Source: Melitaea cinxia
Taxonomy: Eukaryota > Arthropoda > Insecta > Lepidoptera > Nymphalidae
Direction of reading: 5' to 3'
Length of the DNA: 64,000 bases
Assembly (NCBI RefSeq): GCF_905220565.1
Contig: NC_059408.1
Location: 12,214,508-12,278,507 of the forward strand
Shown here: positions 32,674 through 44,100 of the stretch, one piece after another
Position numbering within the stretch: the stretch's first letter is position 1
Layout of the letters: the number at the start of each line of letters is the position of its first letter
Notes under the pieces: generated by a model
The model's database searches: none
Told to the model about the DNA's origin: nothing
The model's input: only the letters and a program-made list of their open reading frames with translations
Made by a program: the position numbers and the translations under genes

Positions 32674-33464
32674 TAAGAACAACCCACACTACCTCCCACC
32701 CCCCCCCCCCTTTTCCCCCCAACCCCTAAATTTCTCGCCGGGATTGTACATTATTACGAAATATATAAAATGTAATAAAATTAAATTATAAATATATTTA
32801 GTGTATAATCTTCCGATTTACTCTATTTTAGCACATGCAACATAAATTATACGAGTTTTGAGGTTTGTAACATAATTATTACCTAAATTTAACTGTACAT
32901 AAATGGTAATTCCCGGAGGCATTTTATATAGGCCACTTAATAAACAAGCCAATCTAAGCTGTATTTCATAAGTTATAAGGATTGAATATTATTGTCCTTG
33001 GAATGTAGGTGCTTCCCACAGTTATCAATTCCGAGTGAAAGACAAAATTTTAATAAAAAGTGGAATAGGTTATAGATGCTAAGAAATAGGGCTTTAGGTT
33101 CATGAAGTTGGCACCCAGAATTATGAATTTATAATTTATGATAATTTAGTTTTACTTAATCGTTTGCGCGTTAAAATTTATGAAAAAAAGGATCAATAAC
33201 GTTTGTTTGCGCGTGTCCTCGTTTTTGAGAAAAATCAAAATTAAAATTGAGTGCTACAACGCCAGCACCCAAAAATGAAATCCACTTTTTGCTTAAAAAT
33301 GGCAGTATTGAATATTTTTATTTATACATATCGACTGCGCATGACACGCGCAGATGGCACCCGAAAGAATTAATGAGCTATAATAACTCAATAATAAATT
33401 ATTAAATTTAATATTTTTTATCGGGAAATAATCAGTGCGTTCCACTACGCGAATCCATATTGAA
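32674..33464. other. Intergenic interval without recognised genes
   Basis: A C-run at 32698-32711, otherwise AT-rich, no feature recognised. Confidence 0.5.
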
Positions 33465-33784
33465 TTAACCTTTTGACCGCCGTAGTCACCTATACTTGAC
33501 AAGGGCTCGCGAGTCCTGTGCGCCAGCGACGTCTATAGGTGACAAAAAACCCGGACCACAAAAATATTAAATAAAATTATTAAAAAAATGTTTCTAGTAT
33601 TTTAATTCAACATTTATGAAAATAGAATATCCCCGCAACATTTGAGTATAAAAAACAAGTCTTTTAGCTACACGTACTGAGAAACATTGAAATAAAAACA
33701 TGCATTCTTATTCCACGTAAATGATATGTCCAGAACGCCGAAGTCGTCTATAGTTGACCGCTAGGGATGTGACGCAAGAGGTAT

Positions 33785-34045
33785 AAATAAATAATAAATA
33801 AATAAATATTTACAACATACACACACGGTCATCTGTTCCTAAAGTAAGCAACTTAATGCTTGTGTTATAGGTAACAGCTGACTGGTATAGCTATATTTTT
33901 TTTTGATAAGCATACATATAATACACATATAAATAAATATATATTATACCCAGACTCGTGGTGGGAATCAAACCCATAACCTCGGAGCAGAAAGCACCTG
34001 CTGACCTGTAGTCACTACAAACTGCACCAATGGGCTAGTCAAAAT
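33785..34045 (-). mobile_element. tRNA-derived SINE
   Basis: The complement has a box B-like GGTTTGATTCCCACCACGAG and an AT-rich tail ending in (TTTA)n. A relative is at 63228-63372. Confidence 0.65.
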
Positions 34046-34932
34046 GGTATAGATGATTTATATATTCTTTATTGCACTTTAAAAAAATCATAATTACAAG
34101 TCATTTTTGCAATTAGCTATTCAAAATTCAACTCAAACGTTTTATATTTTCTATAAATAATTTGATATTTGAATAAAACAAAAGGTAAAAAACATAAAAC
34201 TATCATCAGCAAACACATAAATAACAAATGAATAAAAAATCAAATCAACTAAAATCTGGCGCATCTCTAGCGCGTAGTCATTAATCCGTTCTCTACACGC
34301 CGTTGTCAAGTATAGACGACACGCTGATGACGTCATAAGCGAATAGCGAGAAAACTAGTGAAGTGCAAGACGAGCGATACCTTAGAACATCGTCGCATTT
34401 TGGAAGGCGTCGATGATTTAAATAATATACAATAAAAAAAAAATATATTTTTTTCATTTTTTTTATCTAAGGTTAAGAGCGAAATTACGATTTTCTTTCT
34501 CATTCTCAAAATCATCTGGCAGCATCAATATCATCTCTAACCCCCACTCTCATAAAAGCTTTTTTTCTAAGACCCATGTCGTGTCGTGTATCGTGAAATA
34601 TTTGATTTGAAATATTGCTACTTACTCAGTACTGTTTTAGTACTATTTGCTACCTAAGCAAAAAAACATTTAACGCATGTAAATATTTCTTTTAAACTAA
34701 GGCTGGCATCAACCGCACCGATTATATTAATTTGCTTCATCGGATCAACTACTGAGTTGGGGAACAATGGAACACGGGGCACTATGGAACAGTGTCGATA
34801 AAAATTTGAATTCTAAACTAATTCGTGTGGTAACGCTTCGACCAATTACAGCGCGTCCTGCGTCAAACGAGGACGTAGTGAAATATGGCGGCGTGACAAC
34901 GATGGAACTGTGAATAGAAAAATATTCCATTT

Positions 34933-35544
34933 TTAACCGACTTCCAAAAAAGGAGGAGGTTCTCAATTCGACTGTATTTTTTTTATGTATGTTACTTCAG
35001 AACTTTTGACTGGGTGGACCGATTTCGACAATTTTTTTTTAAATAGAAATGTGGTGTGTGTCATTTGGTCCCATTTAAATTTATTTGAGATCTAACAACT
35101 ACTTTTCGAGCTATATATAATAATGCGTTTTTACTTGACGCTTTTTTCGTCGACCTACGTTGTATTACACCGCATAACTTTCTACTGGATGTACCGATTT
35201 TGATAATTCTTTTTTTGTTGGAAAGAAGATATCCTTAGTTTAGTACCATATATGATAAGGAAACTAGGATCTGATGGTGGAATCTCAGAGAAATCGAGGG
35301 CAACTCTTGAAAATCCGCAATAACTTTTTACTGGATGTACTGATTTTAATAATTTTTAATTTAATCGAAAGCTGATGTTTGTCATGTGGTCACATATAAA
35401 TTTTATTGAGATCTGATAACTACTTTTTGAGTAATCTTTGATAACGCGTAGTTACTTGACTATTTTTTCGTCGATCTACGTTGTATTACTCGTCGATGTA
35501 ATTGAAGTCGGTTTTCTTTCGTTTGCGAGCAAACACAATTATTC
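34933..35544 (+). mobile_element. CCGACTTC-family repeat in the piggyBac-like element
   Basis: Full-length copy (TTTTAACCGACTTCC to GCGAGCAAACACAATTAT). Flanked on both sides by sequence with GGGGCACTATGGAAC (34776 and 35724), part of the host. Confidence 0.85.
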
Positions 35545-35800
35545 TTGTTCAAAAGTTGAGATTTCTTTTCAAAGTACTTTCTTTTTAGTAAAAAAGTTTA
35601 AAGAATAGGTAAATGATATTTTTTTTCATTAATTTTAATCATTTTGTCTATTTGGGACAATTGTGTGGAAAGTTCAAAAAATAACTTAACTTTTTCTAAA
35701 ACTCCTTTAAAACGTTGGCCTTATGGGGCACTATGGAACGGGGCACAGTGGAATACTGTTCTAATGAACCTTAGATAATAAACTATTATCTGATAAGATA

Positions 35801-36220
35801 ATAATTGTGTTTGCAGGCAAACGAAAAAAAACTAACTTCAATTATATCGACAAGTAATACAACGTAGGTAGACGAAAAAATAGTCAAGTAAATACGCATT
35901 ATCAAAGATCAATCAAAAAGTTGTAATCGGGTTCGAATGAAATTTAAATGTGACTACATGATAAACATCGGCTTTCGATTAAATTAAAAATCATCAAATC
36001 GGTGCACCTAGTAAAAGTTATGCAGATTTTCGAGATTTCATCATTAAATCCTGGTTTCCTTAGCATGGTACTATACCGGAGTTATCTCCTTTCCAACAAA
36101 AAAGAATTATCAAAATCGTTTCATAAACGACAGTTATCCCCGAACATAAATAAAAAAATATAAAATATATATCGAATCGGTCGAATTGAGTAATCTCCTC
36201 CTGTTTTGAAGTCGGTTAAA
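35801..36220 (-). mobile_element. CCGACTTC-family repeat, shortened, opposite orientation
   Basis: From TTGCAGGCAAACGAAAAAAA to TTTTGAAGTCGGTTAAAA. Together with 34933-35544 it could form an inverted repeat in RNA. Confidence 0.75.
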
Positions 36221-36851
36221 AAATTACAAATTTGAATTCGGTTAATTTTTTATATATCGATTCGATTCGAAATCGATATATAGCCTGCGGCTTCCTTGCG
36301 TGCGACATAGCACGTCTCTAAAGAGAGTTTCATAACCGTTGGTCAGCTGCGCCGTAGTCGTCCAGTCGTGACAATGACGTCATGGCGATGGAAAATAGTG
36401 TTGTGCTTTACTACTATTATTTTTGTAATGTTTGTTTTTTATTTCTGTTGTTGTAAGTATAAATAACGAATGCAAGATAAATAACGAATGCAAGAAAAAT
36501 ATTAAAAAATAAACCTTCCTAGATTATATAAGTAGTCATTTATTGCATAAAAACCAGCAAAAACAAGTCACTGTGTGGTACTCGATAACGACTCTTGGCA
36601 GCACTATTTTTTTCGTAGGTATTTTTGTTTATTTTATGCCTTGGCGTACAGGGCACGGGAACGGTTTTGAGGCGTGGCGGTCAAAAGGTTAACGTTTTAC
36701 TCCAATCCATGCGCGGGCATTTATTAATTACCTATTATAAATTCGAATTTGAATATTATATTTTTCAAATCGTATGAAATGAGTTCTATATTACAATATT
36801 TTAAATAAATATGTAGTACAAGCTTAGACTAAACTGTTTTTTAATAATTCA

Positions 36852-38084
36852 GAGCCATTTCACAATTTTACGCTCTGCAAGTTTAGGTAAATTTGATCGC
36901 ATCGCGCGAGTCGTACGAGCCGCGCGATCTTTGTGCTAGTAAGTATAGTGTGACAACCAAAAGACCATCTTGATCATTTTCTAATGTTTAATAAAAATTA
37001 ATAACTATGGTATAAAATGTTTTTTACATAATTAATTTGTTAAAAATTTCAAGTATGTTATATAACAACAGTCAATAAATTTAAATTAAAAATAAAAAAT
37101 CAATTTTATGAAACAATTTTTTTAAATTGATTTAGTTTTTTCAGTTAACGAATGAATCTAATATTTACGATATTAATAAAATAGCATTTTATGACATCGA
37201 CACCGACAAGCATATTAATTAACAAATGACAAGACAAACAGATTGAAATGCCTATTTGTATTGATAATGTGAGAAAAGAAAATTAAATTATACATTTGCT
37301 TACAGAAATTATCATTATATTATTTTACAGTCATTTTCGTAATATGTTTATTTTATTACGATAGTATCAAATGCGGTTTATCCGCTATAACAACAGGCGC
37401 TTGGCGCGTGTGAGCGAAAGAGACGGCTGCGCAGAATTTGGCGTGGACCTTACCTCAAAGAGTAAAATAACTTGCATAAACAACCTTACCTCTAAGAGCA
37501 CTAGCGCTCGACTGATTTACTGGGCTTGATGCGTGGTAATATATACTATTTTTTTATTATTTAATATAAAATGTATTAAAAACGATTACATCTTTAATTA
37601 TTTTTTTTTTGTATTCCTTAATGATGTAAGTTTACTTTGATGAAGATAGTTCGTTAAAATTTCTTAGTTTTCTAAGAAAAATATCGTTTTTAAAATTATA
37701 CTTATTTGGAAAATATTTGTAACTTTAATTTTTTTTTATCGATTAATAGAGATACAAATGGAATAAAACTCTATTCTATTATTCAACAAAATTATATTCC
37801 ACATATTACGTATTTTTTTAAAATGGTTTCAACGTAGAGGTTATTGAAAAGTAGGACTTCAAAGTATACATTGCGACCGCTTACCCAGGGAGGAGGCTGA
37901 TGGAAAGGTTAATAATTTTATACACATAATGTAAATCAAAATTCTGATCTGACTATCGACTACAACAAAGGTTGCTCTATTATATTTCAAGAATATAAAT
38001 TACATTATTGCATCCAACACTGAGATTAACGACGTCAAAATATTACAATTTCGCGGATTGTTACCGATTTTTGTGAAATGGCTC
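36852..38084. mobile_element. TIR transposon (MITE copy 2), intact
   Basis: 1,233 bp with ends GAGCCATTTCACAA and TTGTGAAATGGCTC. Collinear with 9267-11719 minus its insertion. It carries the shared GC-rich block GGCGCGTGTGAGCGAAAGAG ACGGCTGCGCAG. 38085-39339, up to the BORCS6 3' end, shows only a short SINE-tail relic at 38408-38450. Confidence 0.8.
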
Positions 38085-39339
38085 ATAATGGCCTTTTTGT
38101 TTAAATAAATAATATGAATGGTGATAGTTTTTTGTCTGTCATAAATTAATAAACTAGCTTGCTCCACGCGGAAGCAAATTATATTTAATGAAAGTAAGGG
38201 CTCTAGCAACTCATCGTTTTCTATTAAGGGTCCTTTTTATTTTTGCATAATTTTTAAATTGTTATTGTAAACATCGTTTTAAGTATTCTAGAAATTTGTT
38301 TATATAATTATCTACTAAATTCCCACAGTAAATAGGTGTATGTAAATCATTTTAATATGAAATAGAAATAAGAGATACGAAACGATCGGAACGATTCACC
38401 GTGAAACGTTTTGCTGCTGGGCATAGGCCTCTTTCCATAATAATAGGTTACATCACTTGAATGAAAGTAAAGATAGGCTTGGGGCCTATTTCACCAGTTG
38501 TGGATAATGCTATTTGACAGATGACGATATCCAACAGATAAGTTTTTGATCTATTATTCTTTTTCACCATTGTATTCTCATAAATATTAATGAGATATTT
38601 CTATTCCCAAATATGAACCTAAAACTTGTAGTTTATAAATTGTGGTCCTATTACTCTATTCTATCTTCTGCTGTTAAAGTCTATTCGCATCATATGTGCA
38701 GGACAAACTTTATACACAACTATTGTAAAAGGCCTTTAGTGTTAGTACAGACAAAAAATATTTTAATTAAATTTTAACATAAAATCACTATTTTTAATTT
38801 GGCTGATATTTAATATATAATCCTAAAATGTGTTATACCTCACAAAATGTTTCTACATACTTTAATAATTTTTTCAATATAGCCAGAGAGAAAATACATT
38901 ACAAGTTACAAGTTTCTACATACAAAGGTTTCACCATTATTGTTTGTAAAGTTGTGTTATTGAAATCAATATCATAGGCACAATATATTTGAAAAATAAT
39001 TCTTATTTATAAATTACAGTGAAACATCCAAGTAATGTTTGATACATTTTCCCAAAAGGAAAAAAACAAAACAAAGTTATATTCTATGAAAAAAAAAAGG
39101 AACTGCAGATGTCTGTTTTAAATATTTATTAATTCTTGTATCATATCTATAAATATTTTATAATATTTGTATTTAAATTGTAAAAAAATATAACAACTAA
39201 ATAAACAACATTTTTACAACTTTTGCACTAGGCCTAATAGTAAGTCGGAGCATAAAATTATCTTAAAGGAATTACATATTTTGAAATAATGTATGGAGTC
39301 AATAAGGGTAATGCACTAATTGCCTCTATATATTATTTT

Positions 39340-39345
39340 TTTATT
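39340..39345 (-). terminator. Candidate poly(A) signal of BORCS6
   Basis: AATAAA on the minus strand, about 32 nt past the BORCS6 stop codon. Several further AT-rich candidates lie downstream, so the site actually used is unknown. Confidence 0.4.
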
Positions 39346-39377
39346 GTTTTTAATGTTTAAATTTAAGTTTAGTTGAC

Positions 39378-40121
39378 TTAGAAATAGCTTTCAAATATTT
39401 GTAATAGTCTTTTTATTTCCGCTATTCTGGCTGCCTGTGCTTGAACTGGCACCATTGCTTGTGAGACTTCCTCCCCCTTGGCAAGGATTGTATACATACT
39501 CTTTATATTATTATCCATTGCGTCACAAGTTTTACCAACTGCATCTCTGTAAACTTCCATATTTTCCGCTGTGAGTGAAGAGTTTGAATGTAGAATGCTT
39601 GACAAGTTTTCAATCAAATTATCGACCGATTGTGCTATTTTTTGAGCTTCGTATTCGAGATCATTTAATACTGTTATATCTATTTGCCCAATCTGTGGAG
39701 CCAATATTTGTCGGTAGAGTTTGCCGGAAGGTGTACTAGACCTGGAAGCACTAGAACTGCCGAATATTGGGGTTTCTCCTCTCTTAGCTATAGGACTGGA
39801 AAGTTTAATCTGAAATTCTAAATCGTCAGCAACATAATGAGTCATATCTCCTTCATAGCGCACATGCCCATCTATATCTAAGGGTATCTTATCTTGTTTT
39901 CGGTTTTCTGAAGGTAGATCGTAAGGTCTAGATGGGCCGGTGTCCCTGCTTAGCTCTCCATTACTCTGACCATTATCAGAGTGAAAAGATATCTCACTAT
40001 AGGAGGCGGTCATTCGCGAAGACATGTCTTCATCCAATTCTACATCGCCGTCTTTATTTGTTTTATCTTCGACGATAGCTTTACTAGGATCGAACGGCGA
40101 AAGAGAATCTTTATTACTCAT
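39378..40121 (-). CDS. BORCS6: BORCS6 (lyspersin), BLOC-1-related complex subunit 6
   Basis: This intronless open frame of 247 codons runs from ATG (complement of 40121) to TAA. BORCS6 is a subunit of the eight-protein BORC complex on the lysosome surface, which recruits the GTPase Arl8 and so couples lysosomes to kinesins. The first 130 residues are acidic, serine-rich and probably disordered. The C-terminal part from about residue 136 (LYRQILAPQIGQIDITVLND...) is the helical DUF2365 domain, which ends at FESYF, a few residues from the stop. It is shorter than the human protein (about 357 residues), mainly in the disordered N-terminus. It is divergent to ATAD2, with 925 bp between the two start codons. 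Confidence 0.92.
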   Translation of the reverse strand: MSNKDSLSPFDPSKAIVEDKTNKDGDVELDEDMSSRMTASYSEISFHSDNGQSNGELSRDTGPSRPYDLPSENRKQDKIPLDIDGHVRYEGDMTHYVADDLEFQIKLSSPIAKRGETPIFGSSSASRSSTPSGKLYRQILAPQIGQIDITVLNDLEYEAQKIAQSVDNLIENLSSILHSNSSLTAENMEVYRDAVGKTCDAMDNNIKSMYTILAKGEEVSQAMVPVQAQAARIAEIKRLLQIFESYF

Positions 40122-41046
40122 TTTCGTTTAAATTTTCATTAATTTACGATGATTTCAGATAAAATAAATATTTTTGAGACGAGATTTCTATTAGTCTATT
40201 ATTTGTTTTTATGTTATTATATTAAAATAAAAAAAAATTAAAATACAAAAGCAATATTTATAGTTTGTTTGAGTTGTTATTTTGATAATAATACAAACAA
40301 GTTATTTTACTCTGAGTAATACTGTGCTAGTAAATGTCAAAACCCTTAACAAAAACAGAACCATAGATTATACACTTATATACTAACAGAACTATGAATA
40401 GTACAGTCCTCTGTGCTCTGTGGTACAGTCTGTTGTATTAATAGTCATTTTTAGAAGATTTAAGAAAAAAGAAGTAAATGCAGTACTTAATTTCTAAAAA
40501 AATGATGTTTTATATTTCACAATACTTAAATTTTGTCCTGAAATATCAATAATAATTTTAATTTTTTTTTTATTAATTTTTTAATATTTTATTAGTTTTC
40601 TTACATATTTCTCTAGAAAGTATTCGATATAACGATGAATGTCAAGTTTGCGGGAATTTTTGACAGTTGTCAATAAAAACATCGCAAACGTGAAATAGTT
40701 TTCCCAAGTCTCGTATGTAATAGATGGTTACAAAGATTAATAGTTAGTGTATAATGAAAATTATTTCTTAGGTGAGGTAAGAGATGACTTAATGTTAATT
40801 TAGGCATTGAATTTAATGATATTGGATATATTGTAAGCGTAGGAACTTGGTGAACATCCGCTTAACATGGCGCTCTGTAACGACATGTGCGGAAGATAAC
40901 GCTCGTCCTTTGTCGCATTGCAATCTACTCAAGCAATCAAGTGTGGCTAATATTTTGTTTTTGGATTCTTTATAAAGTATTAAAATTGTTATATAATCAA
41001 TACGTGAGCTTGAATGAGTATTACGACATAATATACGGGCATCGCA
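40122..41046. promoter_or_regulatory. Divergent intergenic region between BORCS6 and ATAD2
   Basis: This 925-bp interval between two divergent ATGs must hold both 5' UTRs and promoters. It is AT-rich, with no clear TATA box. A GCGGGAAT motif at 40650-40657 (complement ATTCCCGC) is one mismatch from the E2F consensus TTTSSCGS; vertebrate ATAD2 is a known E2F target. No transposon is recognisable inside, unlike most intervals of this size in the window. A minus-strand ORF that overlaps ATAD2 exon 1 is judged a shadow. Confidence 0.45.
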
Positions 41047-41139
41047 ATGGTGAAAACCCGACGTAGTAACGGAGAGAATGGGGAGGTTGACGAAGGAAAT
41101 TATTCGATAAACCACGTTGGGAGCGTGTCTGACGAGAAG
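41047..41139 (+). CDS. ATAD2: ATAD2 exon 1 (initiator)
   Basis: Thirty-one codons starting MVKTRRSNGENGEV, with G at -3 and G at +4. The MV-basic-TR-basic-S start matches ATAD2B. It ends GAC GAG AAG before GTGATG, a weak but acceptable donor, in phase 0, as exon 2 needs. Confidence 0.75.
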
Positions 41140-44100
41140 GTGATGAGTTATGATTGATATCAATTTCTTCTCTAATGCATATACTCCACGCTTTGTGTGC
41201 CTGAATGGGTGTTTTCTTTGTGTACCAACTTCCTGTCCTCATTTTCCTCAGTAGTTATTCCTCAGTATTAAAAGTGCATGCAATGCATGAATAGCTGATA
41301 TTTTCAGTATTACTAAAGGTAATACCATGACTCAGGCACTTATTAATTGAAAAGGTTAGTTACTGTCTTTGTTATATAAAATCATGGATTTTAGTATCAA
41401 TTTAAGCAATTTTTAGAGTCCAATATCAGGTCAGAGCATGTTTTCCAAGCTTTAATGCCACTGTTTAGTCTTACATACATTATCTTGAGCTTTAAGGATG
41501 CTTCAAAGAGGCTATAAGGTTACTGCTTCAGATAATGTTTTATTATTTAGATATCTCTCATATACTGTATTATTCTGTAACAGCTTCAAAGAGCTCCACT
41601 GCTGGGCAAAGGTAAAGGTAGAAAGGCCTTGAAAATACAAAAGACTATTGCTTGAATCTGCTATGCTACTCTAGTTTAGGTTGATAATAGTTTATTTCAC
41701 AGAAATTTGTGTGAAACAAACAATTTTAAATGTTTTTGTTCAGTATCGAGTAATAGATATACTGAAGATAAAACAATTCAAAGTATTAGTATTGCTAGCC
41801 TAGATCTGAACTTATCACTTGTTTGGTATTGATTAACAAGATTCATAGATGTAGTTTAGTTATTAATGTCTAGATACAATAAGCTAGTGTTTGTAAATGA
41901 TAAGTAAATATATGATTGAGAGACACTTAATATTGGTTATTTCTATAGGCATCTGCAAACTGGTCTCAAAGGGAGTTGAGAAGTAGTCAATATAAGGTAG
42001 CAAGAAAGATACAACGTTGGCCAACTAGATGTAAGTATAATGTATATAGACCAATGTATAATAAGTGATATTTTATATTATTTATATTTGTACTGTTAAA
42101 AGCTGGTTTTTATAACCTGTAATTTCAATAGAGAGGTAAAAATTATATCAATCAAAATTTTGCTACATTTTTTGTTGTAGACATTTTGATTTTCAATCTC
42201 TCTGCCAAGAGATTTGTGTTTAATTTCAGGATGAACTATACAGAGTTATAGCTTATAGTATGTACTCACATTATGGCGGGTTTTATTTCAATCCTGTCAG
42301 TAGTTTCGAAATGATCTCAGTCACCATACAGATAAAAAACACAACAGTGAAGAACATAAAAATAGGTTTTAGCTTCAGTATCACATTATGAATGTCATCC
42401 AAAAAATTTCCTAAACATCTTTTATCTAAAGACCCAAGGATCTTTACACAACCATTATAAGTTAAAATAAGTATAAAATTTACTTAATAATACATGAAAG
42501 TATTTTGTAAATTAAAAGTTGTAAATGAAAGGGAAATTTGTTTTTAGACAGCCGAAGTAGACTTCGTGCAATAAAAATGCCTCGGACAATAATGTTTCCC
42601 GAAAGTGATACCGAGCCAGAAAAATATACAAGAAGGTAAAAGTTATTTTAATTTAATACAAAAATTACACAATATGTTATGTAGTTTGTTTTTCTAGTCT
42701 AATGTTTTTGTGGATTTGTTAGTTGCATTTAGTATTTAGGGGCTGTTCTCTTGTCGGTGGAGTTTCTCGCTTTTTTACCAATTTCCTGCAAGCAGCTTGA
42801 TACATTGTTAAACTCTACTACATTTGCGTTATCATCAAATAAGATCTACATATAATATACTCTCTGTCTGTCTACACATACTCTCTTTATCAATGTTCCC
42901 TTGGTTTTGATAAACTCATAATCTCTTATAAAGGGACCAAATGACTCTCCTCTCTCTACATCTGTAATTTTAAATACTATTTTTTTCCATGTACTCTGCA
43001 ACATGGTTATTGCTCCCTTTTTGGGTTCAACTTATTTATTTTACTCTCCCTTAGCACCATATTTCAAACACCTTAATTCTTTCACTGTCTCTTTATGTCA
43101 TAGGGAGTGGGATAATTACGAACACTTAAGGGAATATTGAAATTGAACAAAACCAGTTTAAGTTACGAATGTCATTTATTATTTAATGTTTACTTTAAAT
43201 AATCAACCTTAAGTTCTGATAGCAACATAAATTAACTTTCAATATCAAATCAAATATTAATAAGAAAACAAAACTATGAGGTTCGGGATTATCCCACAGT
43301 CATCATCATCATCATCAGCTCATCAGCTCAGCCTATTGCAGTCCACTGCTGGACATAGGCCCATAGGCCCCAAGTTCGCGCCAGACATCCCGGTTTTCCG
43401 CGATCCTCATCCAGCTTACACCGGCAATCTTACGTAGATCGTCGGTCCAACGGGCCGGAGGACGTCCCACACTGCGTTTTCCAAGACGCGGTCTCCACTC
43501 CGGGACCCGTCTGCTCCAACGGCCATCGATCCTGCGACATAGATGACCAGCCAGAAGTGGCAGTGCACTTCAACTTGCTAATTCTTTGGGCTATGTCGGT
43601 TACTTTCGTTCTCTCGCGGATAGTCTCATTTCTAATCCTATCTTTGAGAGAAACCCCAAGCATAGCCCGGTGCATTGCACGTTGAGTTTAAGCTTGTGGA
43701 CCAGTCCTTTCGTCAGTGTCCACGTCTCGGCTCCGTATGTTAACACAGGCAGGACGCATTGCTCGAAGACTTTTGTCTTGAAGCTTTGCGGAATCTTCGA
43801 AGTGAAGACTCGACGAAGCCTGCCAAACGCCGCCCAGCCCATCCGAATCCTCCTATCGGCCTCCTTCTTGAAGTTATTGCGGCCTAGTTGGGTAGTATGG
43901 CCTAGGTAAGTATAATCCTTAACAACTTTGAGAAGGGTACCATCGACCGATACCGGTCTCGGTATGACTTGGTTGTAAAACATAACTTTCCTTTTGTCAA
44001 AGTTCATACAGAGACCGACACGCTGAGAGGACTCGTTTAGGCCGGCCAGCATCTGGCCTAACTCATCCAATGTCTCCGCAAAGATGACAATATCGTCAGC

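Larger units (their letters stand above)
33469..36688. mobile_element. piggyBac-like element, non-autonomous
   Basis: Ends CCTTTTGACCGCC (33469-33481) and GGCGGTCAAAAGG (36676-36688) are perfect 13-bp inverted repeats, each flanked by TTAA (33465-33468 and 36689-36692), the piggyBac target. A subterminal motif related to CGCCGTAGTCACCTATA recurs (33738, 34298, 36350). No transposase frame; two CCGACTTC repeats and a SINE are nested inside. Confidence 0.8.

Noticed and set aside
40813..41163. Minus-strand open frame of 116 codons next to ATAD2
   Set aside because: It is antisense to ATAD2 exon 1 (MVKTRRS...) and has no recognisable domain; the plus-strand exon explains the composition.
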